Assembly (NCBI RefSeq): GCF_932294415.1
Contig: NC_065535.1
Location: forward strand, 26,320,782 to 26,384,781
Length of the DNA: 64,000 bases
DNA from: Quercus robur
Taxonomy: Eukaryota > Streptophyta > Magnoliopsida > Fagales > Fagaceae
Direction of reading: 5' to 3'
Shown here: positions 36,010-49,300 of the stretch, one piece after another
Layout of the letters: the number at the start of each line of letters is the position of its first letter
Numbering within the stretch: the first letter of the stretch is position 1
The notes under the pieces: generated by a model
The model's input: the letters and a program-made list of their open reading frames with translations, nothing else
What the model was told of the DNA's origin: nothing
Databases searched by the model: none
Position numbers and translations under genes: made by a program

Positions 36010-39000
36010 TATAAATTAAAGGAAAATCATTTACTCATGGAAACACAACAGGAATAATAATCATACCGCACATTTCACCATCCACAGCTTTGGATCCCTA
36101 ACAGATGGCAAAAGAGCTTGTTGATCTACATCTGTGGTCTCCTCATCATAATCTGCGTGGCTAGACCTTGCATATCTAGCCTGGATCCTCCTCTCAAGAG
36201 CTTCAACATCTTCTTGCTCATCTTCCCGCGGCAGCAATGGGCGCCGATGAATTCTTCTACCATCATCATCATCAGGCAGATCCGCACCACCATTATCAAT
36301 GAAGTCTGCATGTTCAAGTTGTTCATTTACCAGCAGTACAAATAAAATGCAGGTGGATCAGTTCCATAAGATGCAGTAGTTTTAGCCAATATAAAAGTCA
36401 TACAGAGCAAGGAATGATCTTAAGCATATCATTTTCAAGCACAAAGAAGGTGACAGGGCAGTGAAGGAACAAACAGAACTGGGCAACCAAGACATCTAAA
36501 CTCAAGCACATAATGTAAAAACTCCAGTCACTACAAGTCATTTCAGATCATGCAAATTAATGCAGGATCATTCACAATACAGCAATCAGTGAGTAGAATG
36601 AGGGCTTACTGACAATTCATTCAAGCATGACTGCAAATTTTGTAGTAGTTGAGGGGATACAAATTTTAATTCAATGGACTAAGTTTAAGTGTAGTTCAAG
36701 TAGACAAACGTTAATCGCAAAGATTTAAAATGATAAAGAGGATGAAGAAACCCAAAGGATAAAAAGAAGGCAGAATAGGGGGGCGGGGGAGGAGTAGTTC
36801 ACTGCTATACTAGTGCAGACCCCATACATTGTTATTTTCTCTTTTTAATTTTAGCTCGTCACAGAAACAGGAATTCAACAAGACCACTATTTCAAGAATG
36901 TAAATCATAACTAAAAATAACCTATCAAACATAATAATCAAAATAAAGCAAATAAAGGACCTATAGACCTTTCTTACACAAAAAATGTTTTCTTCCAAAA
37001 AATGAGGCCCACAAGCCAAGTTTAACATTAATATTTTTTTTTTCAAAGATACAATAGGATTTGAACATATGGCATCCATTCCACGATGATTGCTCTTTAT
37101 TATTCGGCTAAGACACCAATTGATTTTTTGTATAAAGCAGTATTCATACCCAAGTCGCGTATGCAACAATAAGAAATTTTACTAATTGAGCTAACTAAAA
37201 CCCACAAACAGTATTTAACATTAGAAGTAACATCTTTGTTTGGAACAAAATATGGCTACAGCCAACAGCATTGAGAACAAATCAACTAACCAAGTCAGTC
37301 AGGTAAACTAATGATTAGGCAATAACAAGCCTTACGGAATGGGTATCAACCGTCGTCAGAAAAATTTTGGGAGAATTAACTGAAAATCAACTTTACTTTT
37401 ATCCATCAAAAATTCAAACATGCTGATCTTGAACTGATAAAAAAATTTCTAGGTTATTGAACCAATAGACAGCCAAAATATCATAAATTGAGTATTACAG
37501 ATTCAGTCATCAAATTAGGCTTTTTGAAAAACCTTTTTTGATCATAGGCTGCTCGTATAACCTTATATTGACAAAAAAGACAGCCTTAGCAAGTTGAATT
37601 TAAAACAGCAAGAAAGAAGTAGGCAATGACTCTGAGGGCTTGTAAAAGGGTTTTGTAGGTGTTAGTTGAAAGAATTAGGAAAAGTAATCACTGGAAATTC
37701 TGGCAACAAGCAAAAGGTTTCTAAACTTGGTTTAGGTGGGTACTACAGCCAAGATCCTTTGAAATAGAAAACAACCCATCTTTTTCAACAGGACCAAGAA
37801 GAGAGATCGCATGCAACATCACCTCCATCTCCATCATGGTTTTGTTAATCAAACTTCCATGAGTCATCTTCTAATAGGCCTCCTATTTGGATGAGTTCCT
37901 TACTTTCAGAGCCATACTTCCAAAAAACAGCTTCATGGGAAACAGAATTCAACAAGCAAGAATCATGAAGGATCTTAGCTGTGATATCAGCGTAGGACAG
38001 CCCTAACACCTTGAGTTTCACAGCTTTCTTCCATAAGAAAAAGATCAGTTATGATTGAACAGCTTTTCAAAGGGTTTTAAAGGTCTGAGATTTCAAGAAT
38101 ATGAAATAAGGTGCTGCATATTCTAACAGAAGAAATTCATGTTTTTTAAGTGCATTTGATGGGTTTATTCTTACCAAAATGAAAACTACCTTATAAATCA
38201 TATAACTTATACCTCAACCAAAGGAAAAAGGACTAAAAGAAAAATGCTTCACTCTTAACAACACAAACCTCAAAACCAACCTGACTGATTCATGTGAACC
38301 CACACGTTAAAACTGCAAATTTCTAGGACCAAAAATTACACAAAAAACAACAACTGCACCCTCTTTTCCAAGCCTGCATTGTACATTCAAACAGGAAAAA
38401 TAACTGTAAATTATTAACCTGTGAATACCAAAAATACAATCGTCACTTCCTATAATGGTGGAAGCACCTTGATCAATAATCTCCAACTTGCTCTCAAAGG
38501 TTCAATACTTGGGACCTAAAACATCTGTCTAACTTCAATAATCATGCAATGTAAATGCAATTACATTACAAATAAGTATGTCACTTTTTGTTTCCAATTC
38601 TCTCATGCAATTACAGTACAACTATTCTTATAAAAAGTTCCAAAGACTCCAGAACATCACTGTAAAGGACCGCCACCACCAAAAAAACAATAGGCATCTT
38701 CGTGCAAATACAAAGCCATGCATAAATCTGTCATTGCGCATATGCATGCATATATTTTGTGTTCTTTACATTGGGATGATCCAAATGCAGCATAATGCAA
38801 AGAACATTTTAGGTATCAAAACTAATACCAAAACAATGAAGGGAAGGTTCAAAATTAAAATAGTGGTCAATCTCACAACTCAATTACAACCTCCAGAAAG
38901 TAAATCACCACAATTTTACTTAAATTTAAGCAACCCATAGTAATTGATTGGCATACCACACATTTAAAAGCAATAATAGTATACATTTTATATACACATA

Positions 39001-40433
39001 TATATACACACATATTATTGGAAAGTTACACATTTAGATAAATTTTGATCACCTATAGGACCAACTGTTATAGGCTGGCCCCATTAATGTTCTCTGAGCA
39101 TTTTACTTGTCACCAGTTTTGAGGCCATTAGAGAAATTTGGAGACACCACCCATAATCAATCGTTACTGGATAGGAATTCAAAAAAGTGTCATTCTAAAC
39201 TTTCACTTCAAACTGTGTTGATGGTTTCTGTATCTCATAACAACCAACATTAAGGTGACCATTTCTTGTGACCAACATCCCTTAAGAACACAACTACCAT
39301 ATTTCTTGAAGTACAATCTAACAAATAATTCAAATAAACCCATGAAAAAAGAGATTTGAGAGCATCATGCCAGCCCATGTCCACAAACACACACCCCTCA
39401 TCTTACAGGTAAAAAAAATTGCTCTTTTGCTCAAATGTCTAAGAATCCATCTGAGATAGACAATGAACTCATGACAGTCTTTGAACTTTTCAAGAGATTT
39501 AAGCCGTTGAGACTTTTTGCACCTTCAGTGGGTGTTTTGGTATTCTTTTTTTTGTAATTGTGTGATTTTCTGCTTCTTTTACATGAATTATAAAGATGTG
39601 GCTAAAGGGTTTCTATTTCCAGACCAAGAGAGGTTCACAAGGGTGCAGATTAAAGGGTACAGTGAGTACCAAAGAGGTATCAGTCCAGAGACTGCAACAT
39701 GCCCAGGTTCTTATTAGAATATTACTTATTCGTTGCTTTTATCACAGTTTGGTTGCTGAGAAAATGAGGGAAAATGGAAAAACAAAAATTTCCATTCCTA
39801 ACTCAACAGAGAATCCAATGCGAACTTCAATTCCAACAAAACCAAATCAAAGCAATTAGAAACCCTAGAAATTCTCAATCCAGATTCCCAGACCCCAAAA
39901 TCAATTAACTAATAAATTTTGCAATGCCATTGTATTTGTCAAAATAAATCCATAAACTCCCAATCCCCAATTGCACAAAACCCTAAAAGCGAACTCAAAG
40001 CAACCAACATGAATTCAACCACAGCCAAATCAAATCAACTTAGAAACCCTAAAAAAGGAGAAATGAAACTAAACGTACCATCCTCGCCTTCCTCCTCTTC
40101 CTCTTCATCATCGGAATCGACCTGCGCCTCGAGGTCGAAGAACTCCTGGCCACTCTTCTTGGTCTTTTTCCTCTTGTCCCTGCCACCACCGCCCCCGCCG
40201 CCGCCGCCACCATAATCCTCATCGCTATCTTCATACTCCTCGTCGTCCTCCTCGGCTACATCGTCTATGTACGCCGATCTCTGGCGCTTCCTACTCGATC
40301 CGCGTCTATCTTCCTCCTCCTCCTCTTCCTCCTCATCTTCATCGTAGAGCTGCCCCGGCTCATCCTCCTCAAAATACCCTTCCTCCTCGGGCTCCAGGTC
40401 ATCGTCGTCCTCGTCTCCACCGCGACGGGGCAT
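29947..40433 (-). CDS. SPT5: Transcription elongation factor SPT5
   Basis: Twenty-two exons: 40433-40079, 36305-36067, 35922-35776, 35645-35487, 35410-35327, 35127-35057, 34952-34595, 34445-34290, 34198-34101, 34003-33955, 33877-33725, 33644-33501, 33281-33188, 33068-32901, 32819-32771, 32688-32594, 32422-32344, 31553-31499, 31392-31275, 31185-31024, 30588-30488, 30192-29947. They join in frame to 1059 residues. SPT5 pairs with SPT4 and travels with RNA polymerase II in the nucleus. Order: acidic N-terminus with poly-Gly and a basic patch (1-~190), NGN domain (~190-280), KOW domains (WVRMKIGTYKGDLAKV ~285; FVKGDAVIVIKGDLKN ~432; PGNHVKVVSGTQEGAT ~490; TVKVRQGPFKGYRGRV ~725; DKIKIMAGVLRGATGK near the end), and a TP-rich C-terminal repeat region (~775-944, with TPMHPSRTP and LPSTPGGQPMTP) of the kind phosphorylated by CDK9-type kinases. 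Closest by recall to Arabidopsis SPT5-2. Confidence 0.96.
32820..32900 (-). other. 81-nt GC-AG intron in SPT5, stop-free in frame
   Basis: Donor ACAG|GCAAGT and acceptor TGTGCAG|TTGACC. Splicing gives KVVT-VDRNFISD, which agrees with SPT5 relatives. The 81 nt are a multiple of three and contain no stop, so retention would add 27 mostly hydrophobic residues (including LVTIISMWLITFVVC) in the KOW domain before the C-terminal repeats. GC donors are a minor but known intron class, often linked to alternative splicing. Confidence 0.85.
36306..40078 (-). other. Long first coding intron of SPT5
   Basis: 3773 bp, far longer than the other SPT5 introns (mostly 80-400 bp). Apart from a SINE at 37031-37213 no mobile element or open gene is recognised. 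Open frames of up to 120 codons on the plus strand (for example 38578-38940) have no recognisable similarity. Long first introns often carry regulatory sequence, but no specific site can be named. Confidence 0.7.
37031..37213 (-). mobile_element. tRNA-derived SINE in SPT5 intron 1
   Basis: On the minus strand it has a box A-like TTAGCTCAATTAGTAAAA, a box B-like TATGTTCAAATCCTATTG about 100 bp on, and a tail TTTGAAAAAAAAAATATTAA. Flanking 10-bp direct repeats TTTAACATTA at 37021-37030 and 37214-37223 match perfectly. Confidence 0.75.
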
Positions 40434-40584
40434 ATCTCTCTCGCTGATTGACCCTCTTGCTCTCGCTTTCGAGTGGAACCCTAGGCAATGAGGTTAAAAC
40501 GGGTGAATGGGTTTGTCAAAGAGTGAGTTTTTTGGTCTGTAAACAAAATGAAGAAATGCAACGATGGGATAAGGAGCATTCGGG

Positions 40585-40592
40585 TATATATA
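40585..40592 (-). promoter_or_regulatory. Probable TATA box of SPT5
   Basis: CTATATATAC on the minus strand lies about 150 bp upstream of the ATG at 40433, a plausible core promoter distance with a ~120-nt leader. Inferred from sequence and position only. Confidence 0.45.
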
Positions 40593-40736
40593 GAGATCAT
40601 GGGGTATTCTTGGTATTTCACTGCTTTTCCCGACCGACTTTCAGTTTGATCCTACATAAATTGGGTTGGGCAGGCTTACAACCTAGTAGGACTTGATGGT
40701 AATTTCATTTATTTTAAAAAAATATACATGTCCATC

Positions 40737-40769
<33 letters not shown>

Positions 40770-40776
40770 TATGATA

Positions 40777-41590
40777 TTAAGGCGAAATTAACTATATCCA
40801 TGTTACACTAACTTCATAAATTATGAAAATGCACACTTTACCCCCCTCAATTATAACTCGCATAATACTTGCCCTTATAAGAGTGCACACTTACCCCTTA
40901 AATTATTTTTCATGTAACACTTTGCACAATTTAAGGGGTAAGAATAAAATGAGTCATAATTTAGGGAGTAAAGTGTGCATTTTTATAATTTAATAAGTAT
41001 AAAAGGGTCATAGTTAGGGTTGTCCAAACCACCTGGAGATCCACCCTAGGAATCTGAGCCGACCGCCACCTAACCTGACTACTTTATAGTCGGTGGTGAC
41101 ACTCTTCCTCTAGAAACCTACTCTGGTAGGTCCGTTTCGGTTCTTCTCCCCCAAAACCCGAAAATCTTGAACCGTCTGACTTACTAAACATTTTCCAATG
41201 AAAATTTATAGATCCAACAAGATCTCAACCATTTCTGGCAAGATCTCACTAGATCCAGTGAGATTTCAATCAAATCTAACAATATCTCATCGAATCTGAT
41301 GAGATTTATGTTGAATCTGGTGAATCTCACTGATTTCAAACTGATTTCCACCATTTTCTCATCGTTTCTCAGATCTCTGACTCCAAATAACCCACTCGCC
41401 ACCCTTTGGAGGTCTGATCCACATGATCCTCTCAATCGGCAATGAGTTAAAGGTTGCTCTGCCCAATCAGGTTGGGTCAGATGCGGGTTAAGTCCAAATT
41501 TGATTTAACCTGAACTGTGGATAGCCCTACTCATAGTCTAGGGGGTAAAGTGTAATTTTTCATGGATATTTATGACATTTTCAAAACATC
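40777..41590. mobile_element. Fold-back MITE interrupted by a small hAT
   Basis: Inverted arms AAAATGCACACTTTACCCCC (from 40826) and GGGAGTAAAGTGTGCATTTT (to 40984), with a second inner pair CTTACCCCTTAAATT / AATTTAAGGGGTAAG (40889-40903 and 40929-40943). A third related stretch, GGGGGTAAAGTGTAATTTTT, follows the hAT at about 41541. The palindrome plus the CACTTTACCCC motif is a common plant MITE pattern. The hAT at 41015-41529 lies within it. Outer borders are approximate. Confidence 0.55.
41015..41529. mobile_element. Non-autonomous hAT-like element (515 bp)
   Basis: Ends TAGGGTTGTCCAAAC (left) and TAGGGCTATCCACAG (right, reverse complement) form an imperfect inverted repeat. Flanks GTCATAGT (41007-41014) and CTCATAGT (41530-41537) are an 8-bp duplication with one mismatch. 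Inside are subterminal GTCGG/AGGTTGGGTCAG motifs and a series of degenerate GATCTCA-N-AGATC-CAGTGAGAT units (41215-41370). No coding capacity. Confidence 0.7.
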
Positions 41591-42537
41591 TCCATTCTTT
41601 ATTTTAAAATAAAAAATATCTCTATATTATTATTTTAAATCTTTAAATATCTTAGATATTGTTGTTATAGGTGGAAACGAGGATCAAAAGAATCCAACAC
41701 AATGAAAATCTTAAATTCAATGAAAAAGTCACAATTACAAAAATGCCTAAAGGTTAAAAATTACAATCTCGAAAAAAAGTCCCTCTTGTTTTTTAACTTT
41801 CATACCTCTCTTCTCTACGCTCTAGAAAACCTCCTCGACTCTCTTCTTGACCTTGGTATTGATAAGAGAAATAGGGGTGGACACTTAAGAACAAATGAAC
41901 ATGGGTGAATGTTTCCGTCAAATCACCCATCATCCTCGTCAATCTTAATGGGTGGGTTCATTTAATGCAGAGGTGACGTATACTTTTGCCTTATCGACAT
42001 TCTCCTTCTCCTCTTTACTCTGCTTAGCCTCATTTTTTATCCCCTACCATTTCAGGTCCTTCTTCCAAAACCCATCCAAGGGACTCTAAGTCTAAGGCAC
42101 AATGTACAATAGTCCCCTAAATCCCAAGGGAGATGAAAATGTGATTAGGATCCCATTCAGGCCTAAAGGGTTGGCTCTGTTGGTCCATAATCCCCATGCT
42201 CATTTTGATTCATGATAGTTTATCTTGCACAATTGCAATTAACCAAATTAACCATTTTGATTTACTAGACTATTTTATTATAAAAATTCATTTTTTCAAG
42301 TAAAATTTATTAAAACTCATCTTGAATTATAATTCAAGAAAATTACTTTCTTAAATTTGTTTTTTAAATGAAAAATATAAAATGTACTTGGTTAGAAAAG
42401 AAATTACTAAATCGCAATTTACAACTTTAAACTTTGAGGTAATTTTGATTTGGATATGTACCTCTAACGATATATATCATTTAATGCATAAAACATTTGA
42501 AGTCAAGGATTCAACCCCCTCCCCATTGTAATTATCG

Positions 42538-42582
<45 letters not shown>

Positions 42583-45500
42583 AGCACAAACACACACACA
42601 AAAGGTTCAAGAGGGTACATATTTTCCTTGTTAGATATGGTTATTGTATAAACTAGACTCATCATATGCGCAAAATAAGGCTCTTTTTCATTTTTTTATT
42701 TTAGGTTTAGTGAAATAATGTTTAAAAGTGAGATTGAGATAGTGTCCTAATTTTTAGAATTTTGATAAAAGTTTGAACGCCTAAAACTTAGGAACTCTTT
42801 TAAAAATAGTAAATTACTATTTTAACTAGTTTGTGTTTTCAAATTTTAAAATTATCCAACTAAAAGATAGGGATATTTTAAAGAGTTTAAAAATTTGTGT
42901 AAAAATATTTTAGTACGCAAAATGATGAATTCAAATAGAAATCCTGTTATAAATAGTATACAGTATAAATGATGTTTTGAGGTGTATTATGCCCCAAATC
43001 TCATAGTGGGCTTGCTCACGTAGCCCATCGAGTCTCCTAATATATGTCTTGGGGACTTCAGCCTTTTTTTTCTCCATCCTTCTTTGGACTTTTGCTGAGG
43101 ATGCTAATGGGCTGATTCCCTATGTCTCTATCCTTCCCAAAAAAAAAAAAAAAATCCTTATTTACCAAATAATAATAATAAATAGGGGAATCTCACACAC
43201 ACCAAACATGCCTGAAGTCCTTTAATTATGCCTTTTTTTTTAAGAATCGTAACATGTTATTGTAATACTAAAACATGTTACCAACATGGGAAAAACATAT
43301 ACATTATCCTCTCCTTTTCACCATGTCAAAGAGGTCCTCTATTTTTTTTTTATACTTTTCTTTCTACCAAACAAAGATTTGATGACTATGCAAATTATTA
43401 TTATTATATTTTGGTAATTACACTTGTGGGGGTCAAAAACTGCCCTTCAACTAAGAATATTGAAACTAACTCAAAGATGGTGTTTGAATGAGAGTCACAA
43501 TTTATTTATCTGAACAGGTAGGGATAAAACTCCACAGTGGGAAGCTCAAACAATTGATTTAACGAACACGGCTTGCATTTCAATTAAAACTAGCACAATA
43601 CAATAGGAAAAACTCTCTTCCCCATGGTGTTGCACTATAACAAATTAGAAGTTCTCTCTCTATTTCTTTCTCTTTCCTTTTTTCCAATCCCCTCTCTATT
43701 TGCCAGTTCCCTCCCTTAGCACATTTTCTACCCTTATTCTTCCAGCTATCTTGTCTCCAGCCAGATTCTTAGGAATTTTTGTCATCTTCTTTATTGGTTC
43801 CTTCCCCTTTCTTATCCTAGAACATGACTTTTGGGGGTGTTCCCATTGTTCAGGTTGTCTCATATGCATTCAATGCGGTAGAGGTTAGGTGGAGGTCCTC
43901 TCATTAATGTGGAGGTAAAGATCTCTGCCATTCTTATGTGTCTGAAAGATTTCTCGTGGTTCCAAGTGCCAGTTGTAGGTACGCCGTGTATTATTTGTGT
44001 ACATTCCCTCGGATAAGACTTTGCCCCATGTATTTTATTGCCAACTTCGCGAGAACGATCTGTGAGGATTCCCTTCACCTCCTAGATACTCAAGCCGACC
44101 TTATTCCACTTCATAAGGTCCTCTAAGTTATTATGCCTTACCTTAAGCATATGGGTTTGGCCCATTCCATTCCACGGGGTCCAGCAAGTATTTGGGCCTC
44201 AAGTTTGGGTGAAGACTTTTCCACTCACTACAACACTCTTCTCCCTTGATATTTGAAGAAATTAACACTTTCTCTCTTATGTTTATATTAGCAATTGAAT
44301 ATTCTAGATTTTTATGAGAATATCTTTACAAAAGTTTATCCATGATTAGTAAAAACATAATTGATAAATTTATAATAAAAATGCAAAGTTTATCAAATAC
44401 CAAAAGACTTGTAATGACAAATCTTTTCACAATTAGTTGAAAAAAGAAAAAAGAAAAAAAGAAGCAAAAAAGTCATAATAATTTAAAATACACTTTAATT
44501 AAAAAAATTTAAACAATAAATTTTAATTCTAAAATGAAGGGTAATTTTGGAAACTTGCCCTTGAACAAAGAGTAGGCTTGTACACGACATTTCTAAACTT
44601 TGCATTTTTAATTAAAGTGTATTTTGGTCAAACACGCATCAATGGAAAGAAATGTTTTTTCCCTTCAATTTTGAGGTAGAGTGTAATCCCCCCAAATCTC
44701 AAAGGAAAATAGTGTAATCATCCATTTTTTAATGGAATAAATTTTGTTATTAATTAGTCTATAAATGAGTATCACAATTTGAATATCAAAATTCCTTTTT
44801 TTTTTAGTAAACAATAATATTTATTAAAACACACACGAAAATAGTAATACTAGTATTTTAAATTAGATTTATAATACACTACATAACCAGAATATAACTA
44901 CAAAATGGCTTAATCTTTGTAGTTGTAAACTATGGTTATTACTTAACAAAACATAATATTATTATATTTTGGAAATATCATTAAAAAAAATTATAAAACT
45001 TGATAATTAAAATATTAAATTGAAAAGAAGGGAAAGCACAAGAAATTAACGTCTCTCTTTCTCTCTCTTAAATTTCTTGGACTAATTTCCTTTCCGTTTC
45101 TTATTTTTCTTGTTGAGCATCTTTTACACTACAATAAACAAAGTCAAAAATAATTTTTTTCTTAAAAAAAGGGCAGACACCAACTTTGCTTGTGTGATCC
45201 GTTAATCCTTCTTCTAAGTACAACGTTTTAATTAACTTTTAAGGGGACAACATATTTAAGGCTTTTTCAAATGTAAAATAGAAGCGTCATTTTCTGTATA
45301 TTACACTCTTGTAATTTTTATATAGAGCATTACTACTTTAGATTTCTTAAAAAAAAAAAAAAAAAAAAAAAAGTGTGTAATAAAGAAGGACAAAACTTAA
45401 GTACAATACTTTAGGTGCTGTTCTTTAAATTTCTCTCTTAAGATTCAGCCATGTGGCTACTTAACTAAAAAAATACACTTCATTCTCATGAGAAAAAATC

Positions 45501-46380
45501 CATATGGCAGAATTTTAAAATGAGAACCTAAAGAACGGTACCTAAATACTGTACCTAAGTCTTGCTCAATAAAGAAATGCTACGAAGTAGTAGTAGAACA
45601 CTATTTTTAGAAAGTGGAAGGGACATTTAACGCTTAATCTAAATTGGTAACAATGGGATTGTTTCTTAATCTAACTTACACAAAGAACCAACAATGGTAT
45701 GTTTCTTAAAAAAATAAAAAATAAAAAACAAACAAACAAACAAACAAGCAAAGCCCACAAACAATGCACAATGGGATGAAGTAATTGCCATTATGTGAAA
45801 TGAAAGAAACATACCATCTAAATTGTTACTGCTTCATTAGCCATACTCTAAATCACCTTGTAAGAATGCTAGCTGTATCTATATTCTCACAATGAGTTCA
45901 TCACGATACATATTGATAACTAAACTGTAAAAAAAATAGTGAATTTAATCACTTAATTATTATTCTAATACCCCCCCACAAAAAAAAAAAGCATGCAATT
46001 TTTAACTTTTTAAATACGAGTTAAAGTACAGACATAGTTCGAACTTAGGACGACATGCTATGATATTATGATAATTTATTGATTGTCCTAAAAGCTTAAT
46101 ATATTAAGAAATGGTAAATTTAATCGCTTAAACAATATTTAAATATATACAAAATTCAGACATATACAAAAGTAAAAGAAATTATAAATTCTGAGAAAAC
46201 GGAAGATACAGTTCAAATCCATTTATTCCTGTCACAATGGTACTCTTGATGACTAGTTTCAAAACATTAATTTACATTCGGCTACCCAGCCATATCTAGA
46301 TCTAGAAGACATTTATTTCGTTCCACACAGATTACAAGGAATTTCAAATGGATAATGGGAAGGACTTACCGAATGATACC
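41591..46380. other. Intergenic spacer between SPT5 and the oxidoreductase
   Basis: Mostly AT-rich with homopolymers (poly(A) at 42543-42580, 43139-43154, 45350-45371). 43500-44240 stands out as less AT-rich, with phrases such as CATTAATGTGGAGGTAAAG and GGGCCTCAAGTTTGGG that recall plant LTR sequence, so it may be a lone LTR fossil; I could not find its borders. No host gene recognised. Confidence 0.4.
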
Positions 46381-49300
46381 TTATGGTATCAGCACAACGG
46401 ATCCAGTAATCTTCCTACTTTCAAGGTCTGCATGTGCCTGGGCCGCCTGAGACAACGGGTAGGTATGATTTACTCGAACTCGCAAGATACCAGATTCGAC
46501 ATTAGCAAATACCTCCCCAGCAGTTGCCAGTAGCTCATCCTGAGTTGCAGTGTATTGCATGAGGGAAGGCCTGGTCAAGAACAGGGATTTCGCAGAAAGA
46601 GCTGACAATGGAAGTGGATCTGGTGTACCTGATGACTGACCAAAATTCACCATATACCCACGAGGCTTTAAGCATGCCAATGATCCCTGGATATATTAAC
46701 TTCCGAATAAGAAACTTCTTCTCAGCACATAACAAACAAATCAGGACAGCCAACCAAAGCTATGACGTACCAACTGCAGTAGATTCAAGTTAAGGTTTGG
46801 GAACATTAAATTTGAGCTTGATTATTTACTGATTATTAGCATTCAAGCTTGGTTTTATTATGTGAAATGGCAGAACTTGATTCAGTAATTACCTTACATG
46901 TTTCATAATCTTTTAAACCTTACTTGAAATAGAAATATCTGAGTTTGACATGTCTAGCTTAGAATTAAGAAATGCCAAGGTAAAATTAGGGGAGAGCTGG
47001 CTGTAAACAGTATGACGTGTTTTTTTTTGTTTTTTATTTTATTTTTTTATTTTATATAAGTATGATGCCTTGATACTCCAATTCCTTAATAAAATTAAGT
47101 TTAAAAGTAATGTTTTATTAGTGTAAGAGTAAGAGTAAATTGGTCAGAGTGTATTTATTCACAAGACTATATTAGGGCTAATGATATTTATTAACCCTAA
47201 GAATAATTTACCAAAAAATTGGAAACTCTTCATTTTACACATTTTGACAAAAAAAACACCCACATCAATAGGTGTAAAAATATGCATAAATGCACAATTG
47301 CTACAGTAACCGTGCATATATGCATGGTTGTACTTGCATTTAATATTTTAATAATTTTTTTTCTCTTGTTGTCTCTAGTTGCTCTCCATTTTTCTCATTT
47401 AATATTCTATTCTGCTTTCTTCTTAGCCATCCTCTGCTTCTTTTTTCTTCTCTCTTCTCCTTCTAGCTCCAACCCTCGCCGATCTCTCGGCGGCTCTGAC
47501 TGGGAGTGCCACATCAGTTGCTTGGCTCACCGCCACTCCGACTCTGGCCTCACCGTCCTCGTCATCGGTGCCGTTGGCTTTGTCGGAACCCATGTCTCCA
47601 TGGCCCTGAAGTGACGAGGCAACGGGGTTTTGGGTCTTGACAACTTCAACCTCTACTGCAAACTCACCCTCAAGTGTAATCGCTAGAAGGAAACAGGTTT
47701 CCGATTGAATGGGTTTCGGATTGAGTGGGTTTCGGCTTGAATGGGTTGGTTTTCCTTGATGATGCTAGTTGGGTGGGTGATGATGATGGCTGGGTGTGGA
47801 GTGATTGAGTGATGATGATGATGTTGGTTGGGTCTGTTCGCCGATCGGGGTAGTGATGATGATGGTGGTTGGGTCTAAGAGAGAGAGGCAGTGAGTAAGG
47901 AAATAATAAAAATTGGTAAAAGAATGAATATTTTATTGAATAAATGTGTAGAATAGATAGACTGATGTGGGTATTTTGTAAAAATGGACGTGTAAAATAG
48001 AAAAAAAGTAGTTTTTTTTGTTTTGTTTTGTGCAAAATAGATGGAAAGTTTGCATCCACTGATGTGGTTGCTCTTACATGGTATAAGAGCCATACTTATT
48101 AACTCTAAGAATAATTTACCAAAAAATGGGTTACATGGTATTAGAGCCATGTAAACAGTGGAACCGTTGTCATCCTTAATCAACAAGTGTCGACAACCAA
48201 GACATCACTGCAACCACTGTACCATTGTGACTATCACTACATTTGACCTCTGCTGTGAACACAATTGGTCCTTGTCACAACCATGACCGTAATCAACCTC
48301 AACAGCCCAATTTTACCACTGCGATCAGAGTTCAACACCACAACTCCCAATTGCAACCACCCACAGTCAATTTCTGTTGATGGAACTTCAAACCTGACAT
48401 TGATAATTCCTCAGACCTGATTTCAACATTCTCAACACCGAGATATTTGGTTCGTTTAAACAATGACTGGTTGAAATTGTCACCCTGAGAAGATGTCATC
48501 TGCTGGTACAAACTCAGTATGCCGTCAATAAGACTTCATCAATGATTCACTCCACTGCAATTAAGGGTTGAGTCTCGGTGAGTAATCCAATCCATATCAC
48601 TTTCTTAATATGTTTCTCAAATCTTTTATCTCAGCTGTGTTATTGGAAAGTTCTTTGTGCTGTTAATCGACTCAATTTATTTAGGTCTCTTTCATCTCTT
48701 GAATTAATGAATCTGTTTTCTCTGGTTATGAAATTGTGAGTTTTTTATTTTTTTTGTTAATTAAATTTCTTGTTGTTGGGTTACATGTTCAGTGGTTGTG
48801 ATGGAATCAAAGAAAGAATTGGACTCTGGTTTGCTTTTTCCCCTGAACTGTTTTCAATGACCTCAATTAAATTAAGTAATAATAATTATGCTCAGCGGGC
48901 AAAGTCAATAGAAGTTTTTCTATTTGGTAAAAAAATATTCCATTACTTGGTTGGACTTCGAAACCAATTACATGAACACATGGTTGTAGCTTATGGAAAA
49001 GTATTCGGACTGGTTGGGACAGATTCCTGCAATATGTGTGTTTTGAAGCGGGGGGATGGTGAACGAGTGGAACTTTGGCAGGACAAGTGGTGCGGGAGTT
49101 TTTTCTGCAGGTGTTGTATCCAGATGTAAATGCTTGCGTAGTAGCTAGAGATGCTGCTGTTCATTCAGCATTGGTTGATGGGGAGGGGTGGAGTGGAATG
49201 TGAGATTTCACATAGGTTTTAATGATTTGGAGTTGGAGCAAGTGCATTCTATCCTATATCTTTTATCCACCAAGTCCCCTAGGGGGTGTGATAAAATGAG

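Noticed and set aside
38578-38940. 120-codon plus-strand frame in SPT5 intron 1
   Set aside because: No recognisable domain, composition like AT-rich intron, antisense to an intact gene.
39919-40215. Plus-strand frame ending in a poly-Pro run
   Set aside because: Antisense of the poly-Gly and acidic N-terminus of SPT5 exon 1.
47670-48059. 129-codon minus-strand frame with His/Pro/Ser runs
   Set aside because: Product of GATGATG and GGGTTGGG simple repeats in the captured-gene segment; no homology seen.
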